From Cyrtodaria siliqua (taxonomy: Eukaryota > Mollusca > Bivalvia > Adapedonta > Hiatellidae), in assembly GCA_037043455.1 (NCBI GenBank), contig JAWPHD010000295.1, positions 372,001 through 436,000 of the forward strand: DNA of 64,000 bases, given 5' to 3'. The position numbers were made by a program, and so were the translations under genes. The notes beneath the pieces are model-generated. The model searched no databases. It worked only from the letters and a program-made list of their open reading frames with translations, and was not told the origin of the DNA. Below, piece after piece: positions 24,201 to 33,045 of the stretch (its first letter is position 1; each line of letters starts with the position of its first letter).

Positions 24201-27200
24201 GCCTGCAAATGACTACATCAGAGAAGTAAATCCTAAGAGAATTAATACTGAAGTGGACACAGAAGCTAGAGAAACAATTATGCCAGAAGAAATGGAACAA
24301 ACAATTACTGATATGCATGCTTTTAACACGATTGAAGACGAAATTAGAATTGATCAGATAGAGAAAGCTCTTGCCGAAACAAATGAAGAAGAAATAGAAG
24401 TATATGCGATGAATGGCACTGATGAAAAGGATGACGACAAATCAGTAGCAGAAATAAAAGCAACGTTTCCAAATGATGAAATCAAAGCAGCAACAGCAGA
24501 CGAAGATAACCCTGTTATTAATTCAACTGAAGAAGAGATAAAAGTGATTCAAGATGTTGGAATTGGTCCATTGAAAACAGAGAGAGAGATGAATCATGGG
24601 AACGCACAAGACAGTGTAGACAAAGGAAAGATTGAGACAATGCCTGCAAATTACAGCATACAAGAAGTAAAATTTAAGGATACTACCACTGAAGAGGAAA
24701 TAGAAGCTAGAGAAACAAGTATGCCAGAAGGAATAGAACAAAAAATGGCCAATATGCATGCATTTAACAAAATTGAAGATGAATGTCAGATAGAAATAAG
24801 ACTTGCCAGCACAAACAAAGAAGCAGAAGTTTATGAGATGAATAGCAATTATGAAAATGTTGATGACAAATCAATAGCAGAAGTGATAGCAGTGTTTACA
24901 AATGATGAAAACAAAGCAGCAACAATGGTAGCAGATACAACTGTTATTAATGCAACTGAAGAAGACATAAACAATATTCAGGATGACAGAATAGGTCCAT
25001 TGGAAACAAAGAGAGATATAGATATGCATCATTGGAGTGTGCAAGATAAAAATAACAAAGAGGATCTGGGAATCATTGAGGCATTGGCTAATAGTGACTA
25101 CATAATAGAAGATACCGATATTGAAGAGACAACAGAAGCTAGAGAAACATTTATGCCAAAAGAAATAGAACACATACTGACAAATATTCAAGCTTTGAGC
25201 ACAATTGAAGAAGAAACTGAAGTTTGTCAGATAGAAATAACTCCTGTCAGCACAAACAAAGAAGAAAAAGAAGTTTGTCAGATAGAAATAACTCCTGCCA
25301 ACACAAATATAGAAGAAACTGAAGTTTGTCAGATAGAAATAACTCCTGTCAACACAAACAAAGAAGAAAAAGAAGTTTGTCAGATAGAAATAACTCCTGC
25401 CAACATAAACAAAGAAGAAACTGAAGTTTGTCAGATGGAAATAACTCCTGTCAACACAAACAAAGAAGAAAAAGAAGTTTGTCAGATAGAATTAACTCCT
25501 GTCAACACAAATATAGAAGAAACTGAAGTTTGTCAGATGGAAATAACTCCTGTCAACACAAACAAAGAAGAAAAAGAAGTTTGTCAGATAGAATTAACTC
25601 CTGTCAACACAAATATAGAAGAAACTGAAGTTTGTCAGATGGAAATAACTCCTGTCAACACAAACAAAGAAGAAAAAGAAGTTTGTCAGATAGAATTAAC
25701 TCCTGTCAACACAAATATAGAAGAAACTGAAGTTTGTCAGATGGAAATAACTCCTGTCAACACAAACAAAGAAGAAAAAGAAGTTTGTCAGATAGAAATA
25801 ACTCCTGTCAACACAAATAAAGAAAAAACTGAAGTCTATGAGATGAATAGCAATGATGAAAATAATGACATATCAATAACAGAAATAAAAGCAATGTTTC
25901 CAAATGATGAAAACAAAGCAGCAACAAGAGCAGAAGATACAACTGTCAATAGTGCAACTGAAGAAGATGTAGAAATGGTTCAGGATGATGCAGTTAGTCC
26001 ATTGGAAACAGAGAGAGATATGAATAATGGGACAATGCAAGAATTTAAGGATACTAATATTGAAGAGGAAACAAAAGCTAGAGAAACAGTTATGCCAGAA
26101 GAAATAGAACAAAGTATGATCAGTATGCATGCTTTTAACACAATTGAAAAAGAAACAGAAACATACGAGACAAATAGTAAGGCTGAAAATGATGAGGACA
26201 AATTAATTGCAGAAATAAAAGCAATGTTTCCAGCTGATGAAAACAAAGCAGAAACAACTGCAGAAGATATGACAGATATTAACACAGCCGGAGAAGATGT
26301 TAAAATGATCCAGGGTGATCAAAATGATGAAAACAAAGCAGAAACCACAGTAGTAGTTATTACTGTTAATGCAAGTGAAGAAGACACAAACATGATTGAT
26401 AATGATCAATTTGGTCCATTGGAAACAGAGAGAGACATGAATGCTGTTAATCCAATCAAAGATGAAACTGAAATCTATATAAATGATATGAAATTTAGCA
26501 AACTAGAAACACAATTGTCTGATGAGGAGTCAACAGAAACAAAAGAGATGTATGCATACGATGACATCATGCTTGAAAGCAAAGTAGAAACACATGAAGT
26601 ATATATACCTTCTAGCAATACAAAAGAACAATATGTAGATGTTGCTCAGATTGATAACATTAGCACAGTGGTAACACAAAGAGCTATAAAAGGAAATATT
26701 ACAGATGAATATGAAACAAAGATGTGGATGACTCCCATGGATGTTACGGAATTAAGTGAACCTACCGATCTGAATGTAGATCAGACAGAAGAGGAAAAGT
26801 GTAAAAGAAAGGAGAGGGATCCTTGTGGTTATTTGAGCAGGCAAGCAAGACTGGATAGTGGCAGCATTTTTTCTCAAGACAACTTGTATGATACAGAGGA
26901 CAATGAAATAAGAACAATCGCAGAAAGAATAATAACAGAAATTATTAGGAGTGCTCTTCAAAATGATGATGAAGATGCAAGTTTAAGGTCAGAAACAAAG
27001 ACAGAATTAAGCTCTAAAGAACTGTCTTTTGCGGACACAGATGACGATCTAGCTGCTAACAATGCAGCCTTGGAACAAGATATTGTTATTAAAAAGCCAG
27101 ATCCTTTAAATATAACTTTTTTTGAAGAAGTTGTCGACAAAAGTGTTAATGATGAGGTGAACAAACAAAGTGATTCATTGATAGCTAACCGAAAATCTAA

Positions 27201-27366
27201 AATTGTCAAACAACAATCCGGGAGGAAACTGAAACACACCAAGATAAACACAAGCAGCCTGAAAAAGGATACAATTTTATGGGAAATGGAAGATGTCTGT
27301 AAGGATGAGACAGGAGTAGAAAGTTTTGAAATGCAAATTCTGTCTGAAACTGATAGCAGCGAATAG
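21295..27366 (+). CDS. DAPK: DAPK-family kinase, giant last exon encoding a 2,023-residue acidic repeat tail
   Basis: Acceptor at 21293-21294, then 2,023 codons without a stop to TAG at 27364-27366. It joins the calmodulin-binding exon in phase 0. The first Met in the exon, at 21463, is internal; the frame is open for 56 codons before it, starting EIEEDDGEDVQSSDVDEND. The tail is very rich in E, D, N, T, K and I and probably disordered. Residues about 140-1720 hold roughly ten imperfect units of 135-150 residues, each with IAEIKAMF-(P/T)-DDEN, PLETE-x-DM, EARET-x-MPEE-x-EQ, MHAFN-x-IEEE and LANTNEEE. 25219-25830 is a 17-residue minisatellite. The last 300 residues are unique: DSGSIFS (26854-26874), AERIITEIIRSA (26920-26955), a basic patch near 27190-27270 and an acidic end SETDSSE. 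There are no ankyrin, ROC or death domains. The function of the tail is unknown; scaffold or anchor is inference. Confidence 0.9.
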   Translation, partial: EIEEDDGEDVQSSDVDENDSPVIHAKETDTVQEKATLSATNPPVIEINDVEISKRQMEIECTGEYNEELPSEPAKYLAGAVDEVKTTGEGVINISNTTEEDIQISTVNMNVATNMVEGETEAGDGKMQGITKNEGTGKIKEVKSMDINTEEDTEARETIMPEEIEQRITNIPIDEETRIDQIEITFANTNEEEMEIYGTNETADNGDDTSVAEYPNDENQAVTTEVDTTAIEEDLTMIQGDGIGPLETEEDIKYGKLIDTKRIEDTGKIETLPANEYIKEVKPMDTYIVEDIEARETNMPEDIEQSMTNMYAISTIKEETKIYQKEIMLANSNEEETEIYETNETAANDDSKSIAEIKAMFTDDANKAGTTEVDTTVNTATEEDVKMIQDDAIVPLETESDMNHGTMQDLEKNEDTEKTKEVNFTNIEEKTKAGEPNTPNELEQRMTIMHAFNTTEEVTKIDQIEITLANTNEEETEIYETNENAENDDGKFITERKAMFPDDENKDETTEVNTTVINADETESDMKHGKIQDIERNEDTGHIETLPANDYIKEVNPKGINTEEHTEAGETIMPEEMEQRMTDMHAFNMIEDEIRIDQIERALANTNEEEIEVYAMNGTDENDDDKSVAEINAMFSNDENKTATTDEDNTVINATVEEIQVILNDGIGLLKTERDMNHGEMQDIEKNEDKEKIKEVHFTNIEEETKAREPYTPNELEQRMTSMHAFNTTEEVTKIDWIEIMLANTNEEETEMNETNENAENDDGTFITEIKAMFPDDENKDETTEVNTTVVNADETESDMKHGKIQDIERNEDTGHIETLPANDYIKEVNPKGINTEEDTEARETIMPEEIEQGMTDMHAFNMIEEEIRIDQIEKALANTNEKETEVYEINGTDENYDDKSIAEIKAMFPDDENKDRKTEVDTTVINADEDVKMIQDIAIGPLETEGDMKHGKMQDIERNEDTGHIETLPANDYIREVNPKRINTEVDTEARETIMPEEMEQTITDMHAFNTIEDEIRIDQIEKALAETNEEEIEVYAMNGTDEKDDDKSVAEIKATFPNDEIKAATADEDNPVINSTEEEIKVIQDVGIGPLKTEREMNHGNAQDSVDKGKIETMPANYSIQEVKFKDTTTEEEIEARETSMPEGIEQKMANMHAFNKIEDECQIEIRLASTNKEAEVYEMNSNYENVDDKSIAEVIAVFTNDENKAATMVADTTVINATEEDINNIQDDRIGPLETKRDIDMHHWSVQDKNNKEDLGIIEALANSDYIIEDTDIEETTEARETFMPKEIEHILTNIQALSTIEEETEVCQIEITPVSTNKEEKEVCQIEITPANTNIEETEVCQIEITPVNTNKEEKEVCQIEITPANINKEETEVCQMEITPVNTNKEEKEVCQIELTPVNTNIEETEVCQMEITPVNTNKEEKEVCQIELTPVNTNIEETEVCQMEITPVNTNKEEKEVCQIELTPVNTNIEETEVCQMEITPVNTNKEEKEVCQIEITPVNTNKEKTEVYEMNSNDENNDISITEIKAMFPNDENKAATRAEDTTVNSATEEDVEMVQDDAVSPLETERDMNNGTMQEFKDTNIEEETKARETVMPEEIEQSMISMHAFNTIEKETETYETNSKAENDEDKLIAEIKAMFPADENKAETTAEDMTDINTAGEDVKMIQGDQNDENKAETTVVVITVNASEEDTNMIDNDQFGPLETERDMNAVNPIKDETEIYINDMKFSKLETQLSDEESTETKEMYAYDDIMLESKVETHEVYIPSSNTKEQYVDVAQIDNISTVVTQRAIKGNITDEYETKMWMTPMDVTELSEPTDLNVDQTEEEKCKRKERDPCGYLSRQARLDSGSIFSQDNLYDTEDNEIRTIAERIITEIIRSALQNDDEDASLRSETKTELSSKELSFADTDDDLAANNAALEQDIVIKKPDPLNITFFEEVVDKSVNDEVNKQSDSLIANRKSKIVKQQSGRKLKHTKINTSSLKKDTILWEMEDVCKDETGVESFEMQILSETDSSE
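22351..23994 (+). repeat. 822-bp coding dimer repeated twice in tandem
   Basis: Within the tail exon, 22351-23172 and 23173-23994 are highly similar. For example, AAACATGGTAAAATTCAAGA recurs at a spacing of about 822 bp. Each block comprises two of the basic tail units of about 411 bp (274 residues per dimer). The length is a multiple of three, so the frame is kept. Confidence 0.85.
25219..25830 (+). repeat. 51-bp coding minisatellite, 12 copies (17-residue repeat)
   Basis: 612 bp equals twelve units of 51 bp encoding EVCQIEITPVNTNKEEK, with alternating partners ending NTNIEET, so the newer unit is 102 bp (34 residues). Each unit has one Cys, an amino acid that is otherwise rare in the tail. 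The most homogeneous copies are in the second half, as expected of recent expansion. Confidence 0.92.
26920..26955 (+). other. Candidate PKA-anchoring amphipathic helix (AKAP motif)
   Basis: Encodes AERIITEIIRSA. This fits the RII-binding pattern [AVLISE]xx[AVLIF][AVLI]xx[AVLI][AVLIF]xx[AVLISE] at every fixed position. It is followed by LQND and preceded by EIRT. Hydrophobic I, A, I, I, I, I, A and L fall on one helical face. Such helices dock on the D/D domain of PKA regulatory subunits. Binding is not shown. Confidence 0.5.
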
Positions 27367-27760
27367 TTTACAAACAGAAACAAAAGGAGACAAGAACAGT
27401 GAATAATAATGAGTTTCACTGGCACCACCATACAGAAGTGACAATCAAGTCTGTATATGAATGAATGGTTATACTCTCGTAGGAGTGTTATCTTAGTAAA
27501 GAAGAGTTATCCACGTTCACCAATTATTTCTGGTGTATCTTGGCACACATTTGCTATTAGCACTCGTCACAGACTTCCAGGAATGTTGGAGTGCCAGTGT
27601 CTGTATAATGAATAATGAGGGAACTTGAAGAAAATTTTAAAGGGACACATGGCAATCTTCAAGCATTGAAATTAGTGTCTCGATTTATTTATCCAGTTTA
27701 ATGTTGACTTTAAACCAGTTTGTATATAATTAAATAAACTTTTCTCTTTTTTTTTTCCGT
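27367..27760 (+). terminator. 3' UTR and candidate polyadenylation signal of the kinase gene
   Basis: After the stop the first AATAAA is at 27733-27738, overlapping ATTAAA at 27729-27734. A T-rich stretch follows 10 bases later. No AATAAA occurs between the stop and 27637, so the mRNA most simply ends near 27750, inside the MITE that begins at 27637. This is inferred from the motif only. Confidence 0.55.
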
Positions 27761-27950
27761 CTTATTCTTACACAGGTTTAATCAATTTATTGGTGCAATA
27801 TAATCAACAGCAAATAATATGAAAAAAAAGAATTTGCTTTTTACTAATCTTATAATTAATATTGACGATTGGACAGATGCAAGGTATGTAGACAAACTAA
27901 CAGGATGCCCTGAGTTTTTAAAAAATCAAGATTGCCATGTGTCCTTTTAA
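27637..27950 (+). mobile_element. TTAA-flanked MITE, 314 bp, full length
   Basis: TTAAAGGGACACATGGCAAT opens the element, and its near-perfect inverted complement (ATTGCCATGTGTCCTTTTAA) closes it at 27950. TIRs are at least 23 bp, with TTAA at both ends as in piggyBac-type target sites. Family membership is inference. Truncated relatives are at 43209, 44011 and 47035, with possible pieces at 48630 and 50285. Confidence 0.85.
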
Positions 27951-28275
27951 ACACAATACTAGGCTAATAGACATTATCAGCTGAATGAACAGTTCAGCAA
28001 ATTTAATGAGCCTTTCCAATATTAAAATCAGAAGTTATAATCAGTTTATTTAGGTTTTTGTTGATTAAATTAATGCAATTTTCAAGGGATATAAAATAAG
28101 TTGTGTATAGAAAAGATAAAGCTTCAGATAAAAATATTTTATTTTCTCAATTTTAAATGATATTGATATTTTCTGGAAGAAAACAGTGTGGTTAAATTCG
28201 TAAATTGCTTTCTGTCAGATTAAGATCAGGTCAATGTCACAACTGACGTATTTGTATATAAAAATAATATTTTTT
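27951..28275. other. Intergenic, no supported feature
   Basis: AT-rich unique-looking sequence. I see no frame, TIR or repeat. Confidence 0.5.
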
Positions 28276-29292
28276 AGGTCAAACTGCACATATTTTTAGT
28301 TCGCCAATTACCATGTCTGTCTGTCTGTCCGTCCACGTTTTGACATTTTGGTTCTCGTTTTTGGTTCTCGTTTTTTGTTTTTCCTCATTTCTCAAAAAGT
28401 GATCGTCAGAGAGCTTTGAAACTTGGCACACATGTTTGTTATCATTACACAATATTATTTGACAAGAACCATAACTCGAGATCCGTATAAAGGCTCCATT
28501 TTTACTTATATTTTTCAGTTAAACTGTTGAATTTGCAATCCGGCATTCGCACCACTGTTGGTGCTTCAGTTGTTCGGTTAACTTCACGTGAATATTTACA
28601 TGAGGACTTCGAAATTGCCTCACTGAATATAAACAAAGATTATTGCTAAGTGTAGTATCTTATTTCAGAATCAGTTGTGAGTATAAATCATTTCATTTAC
28701 ACTTCAGCAAATAAAACTGTTGGTCATGACAGTTTTATTTGATAAAGTGAAAATGAAATGATTTATACTCACTGACTTTGAAATATACTACTCAAAATTT
28801 GCTAAGGATCACTTTTATTTTTCCATAAAGTTTTATTAGAAATAATTCACAATAACGATATTAATTTCATTGATACAATTCCACAATTTGAATCAAGTCT
28901 TGAGATCACATGACCATACACTGCCCTAAATAATTTCATGTAAAATAGAACTAATGCTATTTATTTCAGCAAGAAATTTAGACAGCAAAAAAGTGATCCT
29001 TAGCAAATTTTGAGTAGTATAAGATAGTATAATCTGTTTATTTTCAGTGGGTGGATTTTCAAGTCCTTAAGTAAATGAAACTTTGTTGGATGAATGATAA
29101 AGTACCAATCAAAATCAGTTTTCTACTTTAGAGGTCAAGGTCACAGCTCTCTAGCAAATGAAAGTAATGCTTGACATTTCATACAAGGAACTGGCATCAT
29201 TATATATAACTTGTACCTGATTTATATATGTTGACTTTTGAGTCTTATTTTAATATTGTGGAGCCTTTATACGGATCTCGACTTAGCGGTCA
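28276..29292. mobile_element. Composite repeat with terminal inverted sequences and nested hairpins
   Basis: A (TGTC)n block at 28315-28332 is typical of bivalve dispersed repeats. GAGATCCGTATAAAGGCTCC at 28478-28497 is inverted at 29260-29279, bracketing about 800 bp. Inside are a 96-nt hairpin (28677-28772, arms GTGAGTATAAATCATTTCAT) and a MITE (next entry). The order suggests successive insertions. Confidence 0.65.
28784..29021. mobile_element. MITE of about 238 bp with TA-flanked inverted repeats
   Basis: TACTACTCAAAATTTGCTAA at the left end is inverted at the right end. TIRs are about 30 bp and continue GGATCACTTTT. A TA flanks each side, which fits a Tc1/mariner-type target. The TIR resembles, loosely, that of the 36.6-kb Tc1-like element. 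Confidence 0.75.
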
Positions 29293-29344
29293 CAATGTCG
29301 TCCGGGTGTATTTATGTGTTTGTTAGACCTTCTTTGTTACTTGC

Positions 29345-29945
29345 AGGATTTTCACCAAACTTCACCAGAATAATCCCTATATCCATCTAACATTATGTGC
29401 AACATTTCAGGTCACTGTGAACTTCTTTCAACAAAATATAGATCATGTCGTGTCATATATCATGTCCGGTCTGTCAAGTCATATATCATGTCTGGTCTGT
29501 CCTGTCATATATCATGTCCGGTCTGTCATGTCATATATCATGTCCGGTCTGTCATGTCATATATCATGTCTGGTCTGTCATGTCATATATCATGTCTGGT
29601 CTGTCATGTCATATATCATGTCCGGTCTGTCATGTCATATATCATGTCCGGTCTGTCATGTTATATATCATATCTGGTTTGTCATGTCATATATCATGTC
29701 CGGTCTGTCATGTCATATATCATATCCGGTACATCATGTCATAAATCATGTCCAGTCTGTCATGTCATATATATCATGTCTGGTCTGTCATGTCATATAT
29801 ATCATGTCTGGTCTGTCATGTCATATGTCAAGTCTGTCATGTCATATATCATGTCCGGTCTGTCATGACATATATCATGTCCGGTCTGTCATGTCATATA
29901 TCATGTCTGGTCTCAACTACGACATGCATATTGTAAGAATCACTA
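29345..29945 (+). repeat. 26-bp minisatellite inside a dispersed repeat
   Basis: About 18 copies of CATGTCATATATCATGTCCG-GTCTGT (29440-29915). The flanks, GCAGGATTTTCACCAAACTTCACCAGAAT on the left and GGTCTC-x-ACTACGACATGCATAT on the right, match 31075-31215, where the same element carries no array. The three overlapping open frames are produced by the array. Confidence 0.85.
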
Positions 29946-30540
29946 TTTATCAAATTGTTGTCTGCTCAACATTTCAGAATTCATGCTATTTTATTCATAA
30001 TAACTAATTCACATAAACTCAAAACAGATTCACTTACATGTGCTTGCTGCTTTAATAATAATTCACAGATGCTAGTCATGTGTCATTGTATCTCAACTGT
30101 ACTATGAAATCTGAGATCATTTTGTTTTGTGAGTTGCAATTTTGACAGCTGTCCGCCATTTTTGTTTCCAGTTTCTGTCATCGTCAAGGCAGGGATGTAA
30201 AGTTCTACTCCTTAAATTAATCCCATGTTATTGTCACAGAACAGACAAACTCTTTTTATCATGAACTTTCATAGATTTATATTAAACCATGTTTATTATC
30301 TTAACTTTTATGAATTCTTTGAAATAATACTGTCAACCTTGACATATGCTTACGTCACTGTCATCGTCTGAATTTCCGTTGACTGGAATTGTTTAATGCA
30401 CTCAAACTATAGTTCTAAAGTCTTTACCTGATAAAGTTGGGTATCAGCATGTTCGACTCTGTAGTAGAAATCTATTGATGTATATAGTATTTGTCATAGT
30501 TACATATTTATTGTAAAATTGTTGAGAAACCATTGCCCTA
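29946..30540. other. Intergenic, no supported feature
   Basis: AT-rich sequence. No coding frame, TIR or tandem repeat was seen. Confidence 0.5.
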
Positions 30541-30760
30541 TGCTAGTGGAGGACCGGTGAGCAGGTGCTCTCAGCCCGGCTTGACTGGATCACGGTTGCA
30601 ATATGATTGGCTACCGGTGATCCGGGTCACAGCTGATTGGTCTAGACTGTTCACCGGGCTTTCCTGGCTCTGATTCATTGGTTATTCTTATCACGTGTTA
30701 CTATGCAGCCTCTATATATAGCTGGAAAACAACTATTTGGGATCGCTATCGTCAGTACGA
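30541..30760 (+). promoter_or_regulatory. Promoter-like segment (CCAAT boxes, E-box, TATA box)
   Basis: A GC-richer island in AT-rich surroundings with three ATTGG (inverted CCAAT) motifs near 30605, 30635 and 30677. It also has a palindromic CACGTG (30692-30697), TATATATA (30713-30720) and an initiator-like TCAGTA about 32 bases after the TATA box. No coding exon was found downstream. It could drive a non-coding RNA or belong to a transposable element such as an LTR. Confidence 0.4.
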
Positions 30761-31074
30761 ATATTTGTACCGGTACCAGTCCGGTCAAAGTCTGGTTGCC
30801 TAGGAACATATAAACAAATAACAATAATCTGCATAGATCTGTTTTCACAGCTAAGTAAGCTAAGTAAGCAAACAAGTTTAAGGTTTATTGCTTTAATAGT
30901 TGTACTAGTTTAGCTATATGAGAGACTCGTGCTTTATTATAGAACAGTATTTTTTTTCGGTTATTTATTCTAGAAATATCACATTACTTAATGTTATTAA
31001 AAGAAGCGTTAAACAAAAATTTTCGGCTTTCGGTTATTTAAAATCTGTGTGAGGGTTGTTAAAATATATTGCTT

Positions 31075-31310
31075 CTTTCTGGCAGGATTTTCATCAAACT
31101 TCACCAGAATGTTCCTTATATGCATCTTACATTATATGCAGAATTTCGGATCAGTGGGACCTACTTTTGACGAATATAGATCAGGTCCGGTCTCTGCTAC
31201 GACATGCATATCTTGCTTTTTTCTCACGATTTTCACCAAACTTCATCACATTATGTTTCTTATATGCATCTAACATCATATACAAAATTTGGTGTTGATC
31301 AAATCAAAAT
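31075..31310 (+). repeat. Dispersed repeat copy without internal array
   Basis: GGCAGGATTTTCATCAAACTT ... GGTCTCTGCTACGACATGCATAT matches the flanks of the 29.4-kb minisatellite. A partial second unit (ATTTTCACCAAACTTCATCAC) follows at 31230. Confidence 0.65.
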
Positions 31311-31329
31311 GAGGACTTTTCATAATAGA

Positions 31330-33045
31330 ACTTGACATGTGACATAAAGGTTATATATGTGACATGAGCTTATATATGTGACATGTGACATAAAGGTTAT
31401 ATATGTGACATAAGCTTATATATGTGACATGAGGGAAATAACTATATAATGCTATGACAGTTAAAAATATGGCAATACATTTATATAATTTGTGGATTAT
31501 ACATGTTAGTTTCGTGTTTTATGATTATGTAATTATATAATATATGGGTTACCTATGCTAGTTATTATGTAATTATATGATATATGGGTTGCCTATGCTA
31601 GTTATTATGTAATTATATGATATATAAGGGTTGCCTATACTAGTTATTATGTAATCATATGATATATATGGGTTGCCTATGCTAGTTATTATGTAATTAT
31701 ATGATATATATGGGTTACCTATGCTAGTTAGTATGTAATTATATGATATATATATGGGTTACCTATGTTATTTATTATGTAATTATATGATATATGTGGG
31801 TTGCATATTCTAGTTATTATGTAATTATATGATATATATGGGTTACCTATGCTAGTTATTATGTAATTATGTGATATATATCGTTTGCCTATGCTAGTTA
31901 TTATGTAATTATATGATATATAAGGGTTGCCTATACTAGTTATTATGTAATCATATGATATATATGGGTTACCTATGTAATTATATGATATATATGGGTT
32001 GCCTATGCTAGTTATTATGTAATTATATGATATATGGGTTACCTATGCTATGTATTATGTAATTATGATATATATGGGTTACCTATGCTAGTTATTATGT
32101 AACTATATGGGTTCCCTATGCTAGTTATTATGTAATTATATGATATATGGGTTACCTAGGCTAGTTATTATGTAATTATATGATATATATGGGTTGCCTA
32201 TGCTAGTTTTTTTTGTAATTATATGATATATGGGTTACCTATGCTAGTTATTTTGTTATTATATGATATATGGGTTACCTAGGCTAGTTATTATGTAATT
32301 ATATGATATATATGGGTTACCTATGTAATTATATGATCTATGGGTTACCTATGCTAGTTATTATGTAATTATATGATATATATGGGTTACCTATGCTAGT
32401 TATTTTGTAATTATATGATATATGGGTTACCTATGCTAGTTATTTTGTAATTATGATTTATATGGGTTACCTATGCTAGTTATTATGTGATATATATGGG
32501 TTACCTATGCTAGTTATTATGTAATTATATGATATATGGGTTACCTTTGCTAGGTATTATGTAATTATGATATATATGGGTTACCTATGCTAGTTATTAT
32601 GTAATTATATGATATATGGGTTACCTTTGCTAGGTATTATGTAATTATATGATATATATGGGTTACCTATGCTAGTTATTATGTGATATATATGATATAT
32701 GGGTTACCTATGCTAGTTATTATGTAATTATGATATATATTGGTTCCCTATGCTAGTTATTATGTAATTATATGATATATGGGTTACCTAGGCTAGTTAT
32801 TATGTAATTATATGATATATATGGGTTGCCTATGCTAGTTATTTTGTAATTATATGATATATGGGTTACCTATGCTAGTTATTTTGTAATTATATGATAT
32901 ATGGGTTACCTATGATAGTTATTTTGTTATTATATGATATATGGGTTACCTATGCTAGTTATTATGTGATATATATGGGTTACCTATGCTAGTTATTATG
33001 TAATTATATGATATATATATGGGTTACCTCTGCTAGTTATTTGTA
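31330..33045 (+). repeat. AT-rich minisatellite of about 42-46 bp, plus a short TGTGACAT repeat
   Basis: 31330-31440 holds four or five TTATATATGTGACAT units. From 31500 to 33045 there are about 35 irregular copies of GGGTTACCTATGCTAGTTAT followed by TATGTAATTATATGATATAT. Copies differ in length by small TA indels, typical of AT-rich replication slippage. Confidence 0.9.

Noticed and set aside
21387..27431. Many antisense frames of 70-157 codons opposite the tail exon
   Set aside because: The acidic GAA/GAT/AAT-rich coding strand yields few stops on the other strand. The + frame has exact exon phase and a 2,023-codon length.
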